Shown: positions 46,830 to 62,100 of the stretch, in pieces
How positions within the stretch are numbered: position 1 is the first letter of the stretch
Layout of the letters: each line of letters begins with the position of its first letter
Assembly (NCBI RefSeq): GCF_963662255.1
Contig: NC_085047.1
Coordinates: 50,032,006 to 50,096,005 of the forward strand
Direction: 5' to 3'
Source: Cinclus cinclus
Lineage: Eukaryota; Chordata; Aves; Passeriformes; Cinclidae
Length of the DNA: 64,000 nucleotides
Translations under genes and position numbers: made by a program
Notes under the pieces: model-generated
Seen by the model: only the letters and a program-made list of their open reading frames with translations
What the model was told of the DNA's origin: nothing
The model's database searches: none

Positions 46830-49800
46830 TTCAAAGGGGAAAATATAATAAACCTGAAATCAATCAGTAACACAGACTTCAATGCAGTGTTCCAAATCAA
46901 ACAGCCCTGGCTTGAAAACAGGAGTCAAAAGAGATTTTTTTCATTTCAGAATTATAAGGGATTGAGGCCAAGAAACCATTACATGAGGTGAAAGGTCTAG
47001 GGTAGAGGGCATCTTGAGCAAGTCTAATGAAGTCATGGTTTCTTCAGCAGCCACATTTCCGAAGGGTTTTGCCGTCTCTGTCACTGTGTCTGTTCCTCTG
47101 AATCGGGCACCCTGGCCTCTGTGGTTACGTGCCAGAGCGTGCTCCACCAGGCACCCTACAAAGCCCCTTTCTGCAGCCCCAGAACGTGTAGCATCCCTGT
47201 GTCAAAACACAGCCAAGCAAAATGGGATTTATCTCGCCCATCATTTGGTCTGTGTCATGCAGGCATTCAGGCTATGCCTGACTCCTTGTATTATCAGCGG
47301 GGAGCAGCAGGAGCTCACAAGGTACAATTGAGCTCAGCTGAGTGTAAATTTCTATCTTATGCCAAAAGTGTCTATTTCTCTCTGACTTAAAACGGTATCC
47401 TAAGGTGACTAACTCCCAAATGGACACCTACCACTTAAACCTGTACATTTGTTTAGTGAACTCTATCCACATAACTGGCATCACCCCCGTGCAGAATGTG
47501 TCTTAGAGGTTTCTCTGCTGTTTCCAGGCCCTGCTGTCACACAACATGTATCTAGGACTAAGATGAATTAGCTGGAACAATTTCATTTATGTCCCAACAG
47601 GAACTAGAGGGTGCAGAGTGTTTTCCTTGTTGTGGGGTCTTCTCTTACTTGCCACCATTCCTCTGCATTATGCTGACAGCCCTGTCTTATATCGCCCTTC
47701 CAGCCAGGTTTGGGGGATGAGGAGTGGCTATCAGTAAGGAGGGAGGGATGGGGGACACCACAGAATGGAAATGAAGGAGGTTGGTGGAGGGAAGGAAGCA
47801 ATTCAGTGTGAGGAAGGGCCAGGATGCTTTATATGCAGAGTAATAGCAGCCCAGTCTGTCTCCTGGGCATCCTCAGGGCAGTGCAGTTCACAGTCCTGAG
47901 TGTGTAAGGCAGCTGAGGAGCAGATCACTCAAGTTCTCCACCTGGGTCTTGTGCTGCACTGCAGGTAGAGGGAGCATGCTGAGTGTTATGTCTCTAACAT
48001 GAAATGAACCCTGCCACACACATCCTACCTGCATATGGTGTTTCCACCCTGCCTCAGCCATACAGCTCAGCTCGTGATTTCATATGTCAGAGGCAAATCC
48101 ATCAAATGACAAAAGAAACCCCAAGAGATGTCTGAAGGATTTCTGCCCCAGGGGCAGAGCCAGGCAATTGATCATAAAAAAAGTCTCGTTCTGCTCTTCA
48201 GTACCTGAGTAAACTTAACCTACACAAACTTTTGATGTCTCTGTTGACTGACAAAGCTATGTGCAGGCATAATGAGTCAATGAGTTTTAAATAGTCTCCT
48301 GAGGATTACTCATTCAGTGCTGAAGGTACTCAATTTCTTCTCATAGTCCTAAGGCATCCCTATAATGTATTTAGGCTTCCCATGTTGTTGTTGTGTTGCT
48401 AGTTTTGAAGTTTTATTATCTCTGGCTGCTATTTGCAGGGCAGAAAATATTTGCTGCTGTTATCATTATTCATCAGTCTAAGGGCCTGGTGCAAGTGTGA
48501 TACCCAGTATCAGAGGGCTTTGTTGAGCCCTTCTCACAGGCTATATATATTGTAAAGCCATCTTGCTCACCCTGTGCTTGATTATTGGGAAACTGCCCAG
48601 AATTCATCTCTTTTGTTTGTCAGAAATTAAGGTTACGATAAACAGCAGGGAAAAGGACAGCATTATCTTCTCTGAAATGCACCAGTGTAGCAGCCAATTT
48701 CTGGACACACCATTCATAAACCAGGAAGCAAAGTGCTGGCTGGTGTGCAAATGTAACAGCAAACACAGCGTTCCCTGGAGAGGCTGAGCTGTAATGTGCA
48801 GAGACAATGTGGGGCAGTTCTGGTAGAGCAGAGGACATGTGGATCTCAGGGTGCTGCAGACAGCTGTGGCTCTGCTATGGCATGGTGCAAGGCTAGATGC
48901 ATATTTAAGGCATTTCCTGCCTCACTGTTGTCTGCTTGGAGCATGATACACACTTTCTATATATCCAGAAGACCTGAGATAAAGGCAGTCACATCTGCAG
49001 GAGAGGGGGAGTTGGACCCTGTACCCAGGGCTCCATGTTCAGGAGCTGTGTGGAAGTGCTCCATGGTCACAGCCATATATCAGTGATGAGGAACAGTACA
49101 CACTGCATGGCACTCCATGATGCTGAAGAGGAGCCAGTGCTGAAGATCTGTGCAAATACACCCATCCCAGGCCTGACCTGCTTTGTGCTGGAGATCCTGT
49201 CCCTTTGCTGAAGTGGTGCAGAGGAGAAGGAGCATGATGGAGATTGGGTTCAGCTAAACATGGGAAGGCACAGCCTGGATTATGAAGGGAGATGGGTATA
49301 CCTTAAATGAGTTTGTTGCTGACAGGACAATCTGCAGCCCCAGAGTCAGGGCCATATGGTAGGAATCCAGAGCCATGTGCCCTTCTGCAGTACACCCTCT
49401 GCTGCTGGATGAGCATCCACAGATAAAGCACATATTGCAGCAAGGCTTGCAAGAAGCAGGTATAAGCCATTGTCATATAGCTAGGTGACAAGAAAATAAA
49501 TGTTTTTATGGCTACCAAGATGTAACTAGCTTTGGCAGTTATGTAACCCACTTGTTCATGCTGTTGCCATGATCAAAAGACCTTACACGGCTTCTTGGCC
49601 TTCAGAAGCCCAGAAAATCTGGGCTACATTGCATTTACCTGATGCATACCTATAGAAGGGTTGCAGCACCTTCAATGAACTCTACTTGTGGCCATATATT
49701 TGCTTTTCTCGGGTTAGCTCAGATCTGCAGTATGCAGTGGTTAAAAAAAACAAACAAGCAGACTCTTACAAGTCTTTTACATATTTAATAAACAATTTAC

Positions 49801-49935
49801 TTAAATCATAGATTGTTTTATAGTAGAGATGTGGAAGGGGATCAGATGTGTGAAGTGTAAGATCAAGGTTAGTTTAAGACACACATAAGACACTTAAGAA
49901 ACACCAGTAGCACTTTGTACCCTTGTTGAGATCTC
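46830..49935. other. Intergenic region, nothing recognised
   Basis: No coding exon, RNA gene or assignable repeat was seen in this 3.1 kb stretch. Confidence 0.6.
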
Positions 49936-49939
49936 ACCG

Positions 49940-50145
49940 TGCTGCACCATCTCTAAGTGTTCTACAAACAGGCCATTGTGCATCTGTCCAAAGAGATATC
50001 AGTATTACTCCCATTACAGATAGAAAAAGTTTAAACAAAAGGGACATGGATTTGTCTCTTGTCAGTGGCAGAGCTGGGATTGGATTCACTTGTCCTGATT
50101 TTTTGCTCTAAGAACCAGCACTGTTTCTCAGGTGTTATCTTAGAC
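49940..50145 (-). repeat. MIR-like ancient SINE
   Basis: The plus strand carries, in reverse-complement MIR order, CTCTAAGTGTTCTACAAACA, a TATTACTCCCATTACAGATA core and CTTGTCAGTGGCAGAGCTGG. GATTGGATTCACTTGTCCTG and a CTCTAAGAACCAGCACTG end follow. The GTGGCAGAGCTGGGATT block is highly diagnostic. The element is near full length, decayed and on the minus strand. Confidence 0.7.
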
Positions 50146-53100
50146 CACCCTTCACTGATGAACAGTGGGGCAGGAAACAGAGTTAAACCTAATGAGGTCA
50201 GTGTTCATCTCAAATTAGATCAATACTAATGGAACCTGAGCAGCTGCTTGGAAATTACTACACCTTGAAAACCCAATAATGTGAGGAAGATAAAGACCTG
50301 TGCATTTTGGTGAGGAAAGATGTCCTTGGGGAAAAACTCACACAAACTAAAACCAGACTAATAGGTGGAGGACTAACTTATGATTTTGGAATCTGTTTAT
50401 CTGTTCTTTGTGGTATAGCTGAATTTGACAAATGTCATTACTTTCCTTGGCTTACAGTTATTTTATTTTGTACTTGGAAATCCCAGCTAATCACAGTAAA
50501 CTGCTGTTCACTAGGTGCGCTGAACACACAGTTCATGGCCCTGTGACCTTCCTGAGCAGCAGATGCATTAAACCCAGGCAAGGACATGGCAGAGGCAAGG
50601 GGACTTGCCTCAAGGTACAGAATTGAGATGGCACTGCACGAAACACAGCCATCGATGTCTCTGTAGACATTGACTCACTTTCAGAATTACAGGTGCTAAG
50701 GTATGGAGTAGAGGGGGAAGAAACCAAGTGAGAGTCCTTCCCAGGCAGAGAAGAGCCCAGATGAAGTCCTCTGAGTGCCGTTCTGGTGAGGAATGCTTTT
50801 TTAGCTTCTGTCATGGTCATGAGCGACTTCCTTGGAGCATCCCCCTCTGCCGTTGTTCTCATCCTCTACTATCCCAACTCCTAGGCAGATGCCGATGCTG
50901 TCTGGACATGCCTTGTGGAAATGAGCTTCACTATGGGATGGAGGACTGCACGCTACCTTTGAAGAAAGAGAGGGGCAAGATTACTGCTCCCAGAAGGACT
51001 GAAATAGCTATTTACCCACAGCAAGAAAATGTTATTTTTGGGGCAAAAGGGAGCTGTAATGTTTTGCTGTTACAGTAGTTGGCAGCATTTCTCTATAGCC
51101 CAAAGAGTTCTTTCTTACGGGGATCTTTACTCTTGGCTGTAAGTTTACGAGACGGAGACATGTATATGAACAATTCTGTAATTCAAACACAACATACTGA
51201 CAGTATGACAGTTTTAAACCCTGAGAGACTATCAGGACAGAGTGAAGGAGAAGCAGAGTGGGACCCTGAACCAGGAGCCTGAGCTGAGAGGATACTGGTG
51301 GCTGTGTGCAGAGAAATGTTGCATGCACAGTGATTTTCAAAGCACAGACTACTTGGAATAAAGTAAGGACATCTCTTGCAGTTTTTTCTGGGTTCATCCA
51401 GATGTTTCAACTTACTAGATTTGAGTGATGGGATGGGGAAATTCGAACCAAATGAGTTAGCTAAGACAACTGCATTTTGAGGCTGAGGTAGCTAAATGAG
51501 CTGATCTAAGTAAGACAGGAGGAGCATTTCATGGAGATACAGAAGAAAGTGGCATAGTTACTTGCCTCTCCTACAGAACTGATTATAAGCCATCCAATGA
51601 CCCTGGTTTTCCTCTCCCATTAACATCTTAAACCTCTTTTGATTCAGGGGAAGTTTAGTGGAGAGGTTGCAGTGGCTTAACCCTGGCAGAACTTGTCTTA
51701 CTCTGTAGCTTCATCTTACAGGGGCTACACAAACCTGACTCACAAGGGAAGAATGAGTTCTCTCTTCAGGGTTTGCCGAGAGGCCTCTTGTTCAGCTGGT
51801 TGCCAGTGTTTGCCCCTGTTTTGCCCAGTCAGTGTGAGCACTAGGTCCTTTTCTGCACGGTTCCCCACACAGCTGCAGCACTGGCACTTCACCAGACACT
51901 CTCCCCCAAGGCAAGCACCTGCCAAATACACTCTCCCATCAGCAACAAGCTGTAAACAACAAAGAAAAACACTTGATTTTGGACATAATTTTGTTTTCTG
52001 GGGAGAGTGTTGACCGTGATGTGGCACTGGTGGCTGATTCAGCCAGGGTATAAGCTGCTGTTGTAGCTATAGCCATGGTGCAGCAGGTGTTAAATCTAGT
52101 GCATGGGTTGCACTGAACACATTTGCAGCTTGGGTGCATAGCTGGATGGTAAAACTGTAAACACTTCAGGCCTAAATACCACAGGAAAACCCCACACTTA
52201 TATGTATATCAGATGTGTTTTCCTCATGACACCATTCTTTAATAGATGGTTTTTACACTCCTTTTCTCTGTGTTCAAAGGAGCAAAGGAATATTTGCATC
52301 CCATCCTAAGGCATTGACCTGCCCTGTCCTCCTCCCACTGCATTTGGGGTGGTTTGTGGGACTGCAGAAAGTGTGGTGCACAGCCCTCTGGCTCCTGGGG
52401 GCTCAGCCCACACCGATGGCAGAAAGGTCAAATTTACACTTTCCAGCTCCTCAGCCCTGGCCATCTCCTTGTGTCAGTTCCTGTGTCCACCCAAGCAGTT
52501 GGCCAATTCAGCAAACTGAGCCGACTGAAAATTAACCCTACCAAATGGGAAAAAGAATGGGAGGGAAGGGTGGCACCGAGACCAATCAGCCCCTGGCACC
52601 ACCGACCCTACAGCCAAAGGAGCACAAGAGTCAGCAGAGGGAGAGAGCTGCCTTTTGGCTGGAGCCCAGCTGTAGGTCAGCTTAGGTCAGTTGTGAAATC
52701 GCACAGCCCCTGTGCTGCCGAGAGAACGGGTGTGTTCACCAACAAACCTCTCTGTGGAGAGCTTCACTGTCAGTGTTTGTGTTAGGGAGCCTGGAACACC
52801 CCTAATGGATCCAGCCACTTCCGCGATTCATGTCTGAGGCCTTGAAGATTTAATGCCTATTTTCCCAAGCTAGAAAAGAGCAGATTCTCACTGCACATGC
52901 ACTGTGAGCGCCCTTCGAGGATTATTTTTTGTCATCCCGCTAGAGGAAGTGCCTCAGGGCAGAGCTGGGTCTTGTTCTTTTGCCAAGTGAAAGGCATAAA
53001 TAGTTAATAGAAGAACAAAAGAGGACAGCTATGCCAGGATATACACCAGGGAAAGTGAGAGCACAAATTAACCTTATGGCTTGCCTTTTGAAGAGCCACA

Positions 53101-56100
53101 CAAATTTTTGGACATTTTTACAGTAGTGTAGCAGCAGTGATGGTGTGAGGCTATAAGCATGACAGAATTTATAGAAAGAGATTAGGTCTACCAGCTGATC
53201 ATGTTGTAGTAAGCAGACACATAAGCTCTTCTTCAGGCCTGTTTTAGATTTGAAGAACTTATGTTTCTGAAAGCATGTTTTGCCTAGGAAAGAGGTTGGT
53301 CTAAAAAACCTCTTTTCTACCAGTTTTGCCCCACTGCTGATTTAAGGGTACTCTTCAGGCAAAAGTTTCAGCAGGAAATTCAGTTCTCACCCTTGAAGCA
53401 TTAACTCATAGACCCCCATTGTTAAAGGTACATCAGAGGTAGGAGTGCAGTGCAGCCAGTTACACACTGAATTAATTCTTCTCCCTTCTCTCTCCCCTGC
53501 CAGGCACCACCACACGCCATCTAGTGAAGTAACAAAGAACGCTGCCAGACATATCTTGCACATTTATTGTATTAAACCATGAAACGATGTCTACTGGAGA
53601 GAGCAGGCTCTTTTTTTCAAACTCCAGATGTTTGTTTAAAGGTAGCTACCCTAAGGAAAGGGCTTTTCCCAGCCTTTGCTGTTACATAAACTGGGATACT
53701 TCTCAAACACTGCTGTGATGGGATTGATATGAGCAGAAGACAAAATTTACACAAAAAATTGCTTAATACATACTGAGTAAGCTTGAAGAGGCCTGTAAGG
53801 TATCTGTTGCCTAAAATGCTTCCTGGCTTAAAGGTAGACGCTGTTTCAAAACGAACTTTATCACCGTGTCACTGCGGCCCAGAGTGAACTGAACTCCTTG
53901 GCCCTTGAAAGCCACATTCCTCCCGCTGGAGTGGCTGCAGCCTTCGCTGCGGAGCTGAGGAATCCCTGTGTCCTTCCTACTTCGGGCTGTCGTGCTGTAG
54001 CAGCAGCCAGAGCTACAGGAAGCAATGTCGAGCACACACCCTCCCTTTGTGCTTTAGGAACCTTGCAAAGGCAGAAAACACTTGTCCTTTGTCAGGGAAT
54101 AAAGCACAGAGTGTAAGGTGCGGAAGATTTATAGGTGTACTGTCCCAGCACTGTGTGCTTGGATTTACCCTCACTCAGATCCCATTTACTTTAATAGGGA
54201 TGTTGCTGCTAAAACCCTGCACGATGTTTAAAATATTTACCCCATAGAGAGCAGATAATCTGGGAAGTAACAAGGTGTCATTTCCTACCAAATGTGCTCT
54301 CTGACTATAACCACATGTTAATGGTACTATTTAGGGGCATGCTAGAGCAAAGAGCCAATTCTCCACTTACCAGCACAGTTAAGCTGCGCTGCCATGTGAA
54401 CTAGGAGAGTTCTGTTCGCTGTCATGCTGATATTTGTCAGACAGGAAAAAGAAAAAAAATTATAATACCAAAGCTGGAACATCAGGCTTCCTTGTGTGTG
54501 GCTTGCTTTTCTTATTTTTCTTCTAATCCACAGGACAAAATAATTTTTTTATTGCAGTCCAACTCTGAAGTTTATTATATTTCTATGAGTGCTTTAGTGG
54601 TGCTCCTCACTCGTGACCACCACAGATGACATGGTGGTTCTAGAGAACATGTTAAGCATGACAGAAGGATACTTCATGTCAGGAATTCTGCCTTCATTTT
54701 CAAGAATGTCAAAATGCTACCTAGCCTTTCATTTTGCCAGAATTTTGCCCATTCTGGTATTGATATCAGCAGATTTTACTCTGTTATTTGTGACATGAAA
54801 CACAGACAGGAGCTTAATTCTCCCATCACATCACCTACCGCTTGCTCAGTTCTAAATGAAGGCACGTCAGCACAGCACAGCTTAAAACCTCTGAAGAAGC
54901 CATAAAACCCAGCAGGCCCTATGAAACCATAGCCTTTCTCCTGCCCAGACTAAAGTGGTGCTTGATTGACTCTCCTTGTCAGTGGACAAGGAGACTTGTT
55001 TATGAGACGTATTAATGAGTGTGTTGGGAGGGATTATCCACAGTCCCTCTCCTTGAAATTGCTTCAGCTTGATTTCTTATGGAAATGAGGGAAGCTGTAG
55101 ACATATATCTCAGTCTCTGCTTTTCTGCATATCTGCCCTTCCCCCAGCAACTTCTGAACTCTCTGACCAATGTCAGCAATCTGTAACAGAGGAGTAGCAA
55201 CCTTAAAGATAATTAAGTTACTAAATGGTCATTTAAGTTGGCCATGAACTACAGGAGAAAGAACCTATTATCATTTAAAATAACAATGTGGCTCAACACT
55301 AACTAGACCCAAAGAATCCCTGCCTGGGAGGATATTATGCGAACCCTTTTTTTCCTCCCTACACATGTGTTTAGTAGAGCAGGATCCAGTCCTAAAAACT
55401 GCAGTTTCTTTCTAGATTATTTCTTCGGTGGAGTCCCAGATATGTTATTGCATAGATAATTAACCATCAAACACTAATGAATTCCTTCAAATATGGTACA
55501 AGGCAACACAGAGAGTGTGCTGTAACATCCTGCCAAATGAAGCAGTCTATTCAAAACTGTAATGGGATCACTAGTAGGGTTGCCCAAAACACTAATCTAA
55601 TGGGATTATAAAAGTTCACTTTGATGTGGGGTACATGGTAGCATCCAAACGATTTTTATCAAGTCCTTGCATGGAGCTTGCTGGGCTTGTTGAGCTTGTG
55701 AACATGTTGCTGTTCACCCATTTTGTACTCTAACCCCATCCATTTTATGCATGCTGGCGTAGCAGCAGCAGCAACCTCTGTTTCAGGCAGTTTGCAGGGA
55801 GGAATTGCCTCACTTTGCAGCCCTGCCCCACAAATACAAGAGAGCAGAGTCTCGAAGCACAGATTGAACAAGGAGCTGACATCGCTTCATCAGGAACCTA
55901 AACCCCCCTGTGCTGTGACACAGAGAAGGGGTGGGAGTGACAAGTGTTCCCTGCTCATCCCTGAGCCCAGAGCTACCACTTGAAACAGATGTCTCTGTGA
56001 AAAAGGCCTCACACCTGCCAAACCACCAGCCTCAAGCTTCCTTCCTTGTTTCTTCAGGCCTCAGAATAATAACAGCATTTGTGCAATACATACTGTGGCC

Positions 56101-59100
56101 TGTGGTTTTTTCTTGTCCCTGTACACATGCTATTGAACCTCCTCAGAGCAAAAATCAGACAGCAAAGCCTTACAAGAGGGAAGAGAAGAGGTGAACGATG
56201 AAGCAATGTGTACTCTGCTCAGCTGGGTTCACTTTTCAACACCAGTAAAAAAGGAGGAGAAGCATGGGTCAATGTTGCAAACCTTGCTGGAGAGGCATTT
56301 GAATCTGCTAAATAGTACAAGCACCTCATTTGCACATGTACTGTAGAGCACTAAACTAGAAAAATAATCCGTTAACAGAAAAGTCATCTTGAATCGGAAA
56401 CTTTCAAGATTTCATTTTTAACTGCAGTGAGAATTTAGCATTTTATTGCTGTTTTGCTTTTGGTTCCTGTTTTTGCTAGCATTGAGAAATGAGGTGTCTT
56501 GGGAAGCCCCATGGTATGTAACAGGCAGGAGCAGCCTGTATACAAAGGAAGGAAGATGATGTGGCAGAACATTGTTGAGGAAGGATCCTGTTTGTACCAG
56601 GAGCTGGAGAATAGTAAACCAGAACAGAGCAGAGATGCAGAATTGAAAGGAAATCAACCCAAAATTATCCCGAATCCTCTTTGTGTGCAAGAGCCCACTA
56701 CAGCCACCAATTTTTTTTTTAAATCAGGCTTGTCTTTTCTCTGATTTCTTACTCTGTAGTGGAGCAGAGAAGAGAGAAGAAGAGAAGGCAGACATGCTAG
56801 CTTGAATTCCCCTGCCAGTCTTTCCTCCTAGTTCAGCAGTGACTCCAGCAGCAGTCAGGTTTGCATCAGAACTGCCAGAGATGACCAAAAGTTTCTCAAC
56901 AGTCATTCCTAACTGTGTTTTATCCCAGGGACATTTATTTCAGGAACAGCTTCTGAAAAGGTCCTGACTACCTTTCCGATTTTTTTAAATATTAAAAAAA
57001 CATCTCTTAGGGGTTGATGTTTTGTTTTGTTTCTTTTTTTTTTAACAATTAACTAATTCAATGAGCTTCAGTTCCTGATAAATATTTGCCTGTTCTGCAG
57101 ATGCCTGTATGTGTAGCAGAGGGAAGTGACTTTCCTGCAGTATATGCTCATTTCAGGTCACATACTCCTTTGGTAGCTCTTTTGAGGCACAGCCACTTAA
57201 GGTCATTACATTCTCTAAATAAGTCCCTAATATGGTTTTCAATAAACTCATCTTCTCAAAGTCATATACAACATATTGATAACATCTTGTTATCCCTGCA
57301 ACAGTAGGATTAGCCCGTGAGTAATCTGGGTGGTGCTGCAGCAAGTGTTTGGGGTTCTTTTAATTGCTTCAAGTGGTGTACGGTCCAATTAAGAGACCAA
57401 TACATGCAAATCCTGCATCCAAACCCGAGCATTTGTAGTTACTTTTTGCTTGTATGTAACCTTCTTGCTTTGGCGTGAGCAGCTTTGATCTTTGATACAC
57501 TGACCAGCTTCCTGCAGCGGGCGGAAGAGACATTCTTAACTGTGTCTGCAAGCTGCATCAAATGTTTATCTAAGTTGCTGACTCCTAAAATTCAGGCAAG
57601 CAGTGCCACAGCACATACTATAAATGACCTTTTTCTCGTGGACTGCTGGCTGTAAACAAGCTTTATACAAACATAGGCAAGGAAAGCAGCATACTAAGGT
57701 GTTTTTTTTATTTCTTTGTGTTGTTGATCTGGTGGTTTGGGTGGATGCTTTTGAAGTTGCCTATAAAAAAGGCAGTGCATAAAAATGCCTCTCCCGTGAA
57801 ATTTGGAATAATCTTAATTGTAACAAGCCAGAGATATTCTAGCATATATCAGAGGTGTCCTGGACCCGAGCAAAGAATAGCATGATTCTTATCCCAAGGC
57901 ATACAAAATGCCAGTGCTGAGGGGGGAGTGAATCACTGATTCAGTGAGCTTCAGTTCCTGATAAAATGTCTGGGAGAGAAGTAACTGGGAAGTTTTTTGA
58001 GGCATTGAGAACCTAGAAAGCCTGTTTCCTCAGGAAATTTCCATGGGGAGTTTTCATGGTTTGTGCTTTTCTATGCATGATGATGTCACTGGATAATTTT
58101 GGTCATTCTAATGGCAGGTGCAATATGGGTAGGACAAATGGAAAGCAAAGGGCGTTAAAATTCCTCCCTTGTTTTAGAGACATCATCTCCTGCTCCTCAC
58201 AATGTAGCTGGCACCACTCATTCTCTGTGCTGATGGGTTGAGGCAAAGGACAACCAAAGCTCTTGAGCATAGCTGCAGCAAGATGGGACTGTGCCACGAA
58301 CTCCATCAGCTCTCCCTGCCAGGCATGGTGAGGTCCTGGTATGGCTAGGAGATCCCCAGACATAGTAAGGTGCCATGCGGCCAGGGGATCTCAGGATTGG
58401 AGGGCTTGAGGTGTGGGCTCCAGGTAGCAAGTCCTGCCTTCCTATGTGGCCTACATATGAAATCAAGGGTGTGTCTGGTAGATATATATATCCAAGTGAT
58501 CCCTCCCAGAGGTCCCTTCCCATGCTGGGGACATGCGGGATGTATGCCCACCCAGCATGCACACTGCCTCTTTCACAACTACCAGTGAAAGACCCCATGA
58601 GGCAGCAACAGTGCTGCAAGTTTTAAATTTAAAAAAATGCCTCAGCATACTTCCAAGTCCCTAGGTTCTGATGTCCGAGTACACCAGGTGGCATCCCAAG
58701 TGGGATGGGAGCTGCAGACATGGACTTCAGGTATCAGCAGCACCAAAGTATGTATCTGCAGGATGTGGCTATGGGAAGTGCCTGCCCAGGTCTGCTTCTG
58801 CTGCTTCAGCGTTGACTAGGCACACTAAAAGCTTCCCTGTGGTAACGAATGTCCTCTCTTCTCACCATTTTGGTACATTTGTGCAGCCTCTCTGAGTTTG
58901 TATGATGCATGTCTGAAAAGGAAACAGGAAGGAGCTGCAAATGGAAATTTCAAGCTGTCAGCAACAGAACAAACCCCAGTCAACTTCCCATAGCCTGGGT
59001 GTAAAACCCAGGCTGTGCACTTTAGCTTCAACTGACAGAAGATGCTGAATTTTACACAGAGTCTTCTGAAACCAGCAAGTGCTGGAGACTAAAGAAATGG

Positions 59101-62100
59101 CTTTGTCTTGGTTGTATTTGCCCCAGGAGAGGGCCCAGGTTCCAGCATCCCTTGGCACATCTCAGCCTGTTGCCTCTGAGCCCTCTCTGAGATGCTATTC
59201 CTTAGGCTGGCCACCCTATTTTGTTTGAAGGTGGCTGTGTGAGAGGAGCTTGCCAGGTGTAAAAGCTCTGCTGTGCCACTTGCTGATGGGAGAGAGAACA
59301 TGCCCTGGTCTATTTTGTTCACAACATAAATCACGTGTCACATTTTTCTTTGGCTTCACTAGAAACATACCAGAGAGTGTTTTAGCCCATAGCTGTATAA
59401 TGCATGTCCAGCTGCCATGAAAATGCATGTGAATAGAACAGGAGAGAAAACCTACTATATAAGAGCCTAATATCTGTATTGTCAAAGATTTCTCTGTGTA
59501 CACCATCACCGCAATCCAGAACTGGTCACCACAAACAGTGCATGGAAAAGTACAGAATTTATGCTGATCTCCAGTTAATCAGTTTCTCACACAAGGATTG
59601 ATGAGTGTGTGACCTTTTTGTAGGAAAGAGCCACTCCCACCAGCTATATAATTTCACAAATCTACAAAACAAACAAGTTGCCATTCTGCAAAACTCTCAT
59701 ACCTATGGAATTCTCATTTCCTGTGAGGTGTGGATTTCAGGTGAGCAGTGCTGGATTCTTGGATTACTTTTCTAGGCTGAAGGACCATACACAATACATG
59801 TGTGTCTGTAAGTTGATATAAATCCAACTGAGACTAAAAAAAATAGCAGTGAAATTGTGCAAGTTTTGCAGACTTACAGTGTCCTGCAGAGGTGGTTGTT
59901 GTGCTGGTCTGCATTCATAGGGGTAAGGGCTTCCTTCTATGCCTGCGTGAGGATGAGTGAAAATGGGATTGTCCCGTAGTACTGACAGGTTAAAAAAATA
60001 ATTGTCTAGAGCCATGAACCCTGGACTTGGTGGAATGGACAGAGAGAGGATAATTTTCCTTAAAAAGACTGGGTAGCTAAATAGGGGCTATTTTAAATCG
60101 GGTGAAATTAAGAGAGCAAGGGGTGTGGATCATCAGAGTGCTTCGCAGTTGGAAAAAAGAGTGTGAGCATTTTCATTCCATGGGGAGACGAATGGAGACA
60201 GAAAGCAAATCCAGAATACATGAAGGTGGAATCTTCATAGTGCCTTGCTGCAGGGCTTGCTTTCTGTGCTAGTGGTTTGGGGAACTGGTAAAACTGGACT
60301 GGGACATTAAAGGCTGTAATCCCAATTCATCATTTATAGCCTGCTCGTGTCCAGGCAGAGATGTCCATCCCAGCCTTCTTAGATACAGTGAACTGTTGCA
60401 TTTCACAATCATGGGAAGGGCTTCCCAGCTGCACGATCCAAACGTTTTGAAGTGACACATGGTGCATTATATTAACTTGGTTCAGACAATCAGCTTTAAA
60501 CATCTGAATCTGATTTCTTGATGCTAATTCCTCTTGCTCAACCTTTATTTCAGCTGTGTGGAATTCTCAGACCTTTCTGACCCTGGTTTATCATTTCCTG
60601 ATGCTTTATTGCTAAGTCATTGAGGTTTCAGGGAGGCTGATGTTTCTAAAATGTGCACACCTTTGATTGTATGCATGGCTGGCGTGTCAGACTGAACTTT
60701 TTATACTCTCTGTATATATCACTGTCTGCAGTGCTGTGTGCTCTGCAGTTGCACCATTTGGTGTGCTTATCTGCATGCCCCATTAGTGCAGTCCTCCTTA
60801 AAATGTGGTTGTTATTTAAGGCTTTTCAAAAGCTCAGCCTCTGCACCGTACAAAACTTGATCTGAGCCTACGTCCGCTCTTGTCACTCATATACAGGTTC
60901 CATCTGTTCCCCTTTTCCTCTCCTGTTGCTGCTTGCCACATCCAGACCACATGCTGCTTATACATTGTACAATAGACATTTCTGCACACACACTTTTGAA
61001 AATATGGCTCTTAGTTCTTTATTGTTCACATGTGTCTTATTGCTTAAGGCAAGTTTTATCAGTAACAATTTTCTTGTTTACTGACACATAGAATAAAATG
61101 GGTACTGTTAAAATGAGACCAGAGGAGAGTAAAAAGACCTTTGATACATCAATTACACAATTTCTGCCAGCTTTCTGATCATTCTCCCCCTACCACCACT
61201 TCCCCAAATTCTGTAGTTACCCAAGAATAATGCAAGATCCTAACATCACTCACAGAAATGTAAGGGCCGCTCCATTCTGCATGAGGCTGTTCCATGTTGG
61301 TCAAGATTCACCAGCACCTCCCCTGCTCCTGTGTCTGGAGAGGAGAGAGGATGAGACCTTCTAGCACTCCCTTCCAGCACTCCCTTCCAGCAAGGAAGCC
61401 CTGGCTTCTGCTTTAGATCTCCTTTACAGGTGGCCCGTGGCACCTTGCAAAATGGCTACATTCTTCTATTTGGGGAAAGAAAATTCCCTACAGGAACTAG
61501 TTCCAGAAGTGGGATCAATGTTAGGAAAGCCTATGCTTCTCTTGCAGGAGCTGAGCTCTAGCAGCTCCCCCAGTGTTCAGACCAGAGCAGACCCAGAGGT
61601 ATGCAAGGACAAGGGAATTAACGCAAGCAGATTCCCTGGGAGCCTTCTCAGGCCTTTCCCATCACAGCTCACTCCATACCTGTGGTGAGACTGGAGTATC
61701 TGCAAACAGATCACACTGGGTGCAACTCCCAGTAATGTTCCTGGGTGTCTGCAGCAGGGATGGCACACAGCCCAGTACACTGGATTATTGCCACCCAGGG
61801 ATTTCCCACACCAGGAAAATTCCCAACTGCCCAAAACCTCTGGTTTCTCACCTGGAGAAACCCAAGACCTGCCTATGGCAATGATAATTGCTCTTACTGG
61901 GGAAGACCACAAATGGTAGGAATAGATCCAGATTCTATCAGATGAAAGCTCCCCTGCCAAAGACAGGGTGTGCTTCCAACACAGGCACAGTCCACTGCGA
62001 GCAGCCACATAGCTCTCTGCTTGCATCCCACAGGTGCAGCCAGATGCTGAAAAAACACCTCAGAACAGGAACACAGAGACCCTTTTTTGACCATGGACTA

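Noticed and set aside
52310..52790. A GC-richer stretch suspected to be another LTR
   Set aside because: It has no TG/CA ends, TATA box with polyadenylation signal, or repeat similarity that I can recognise.
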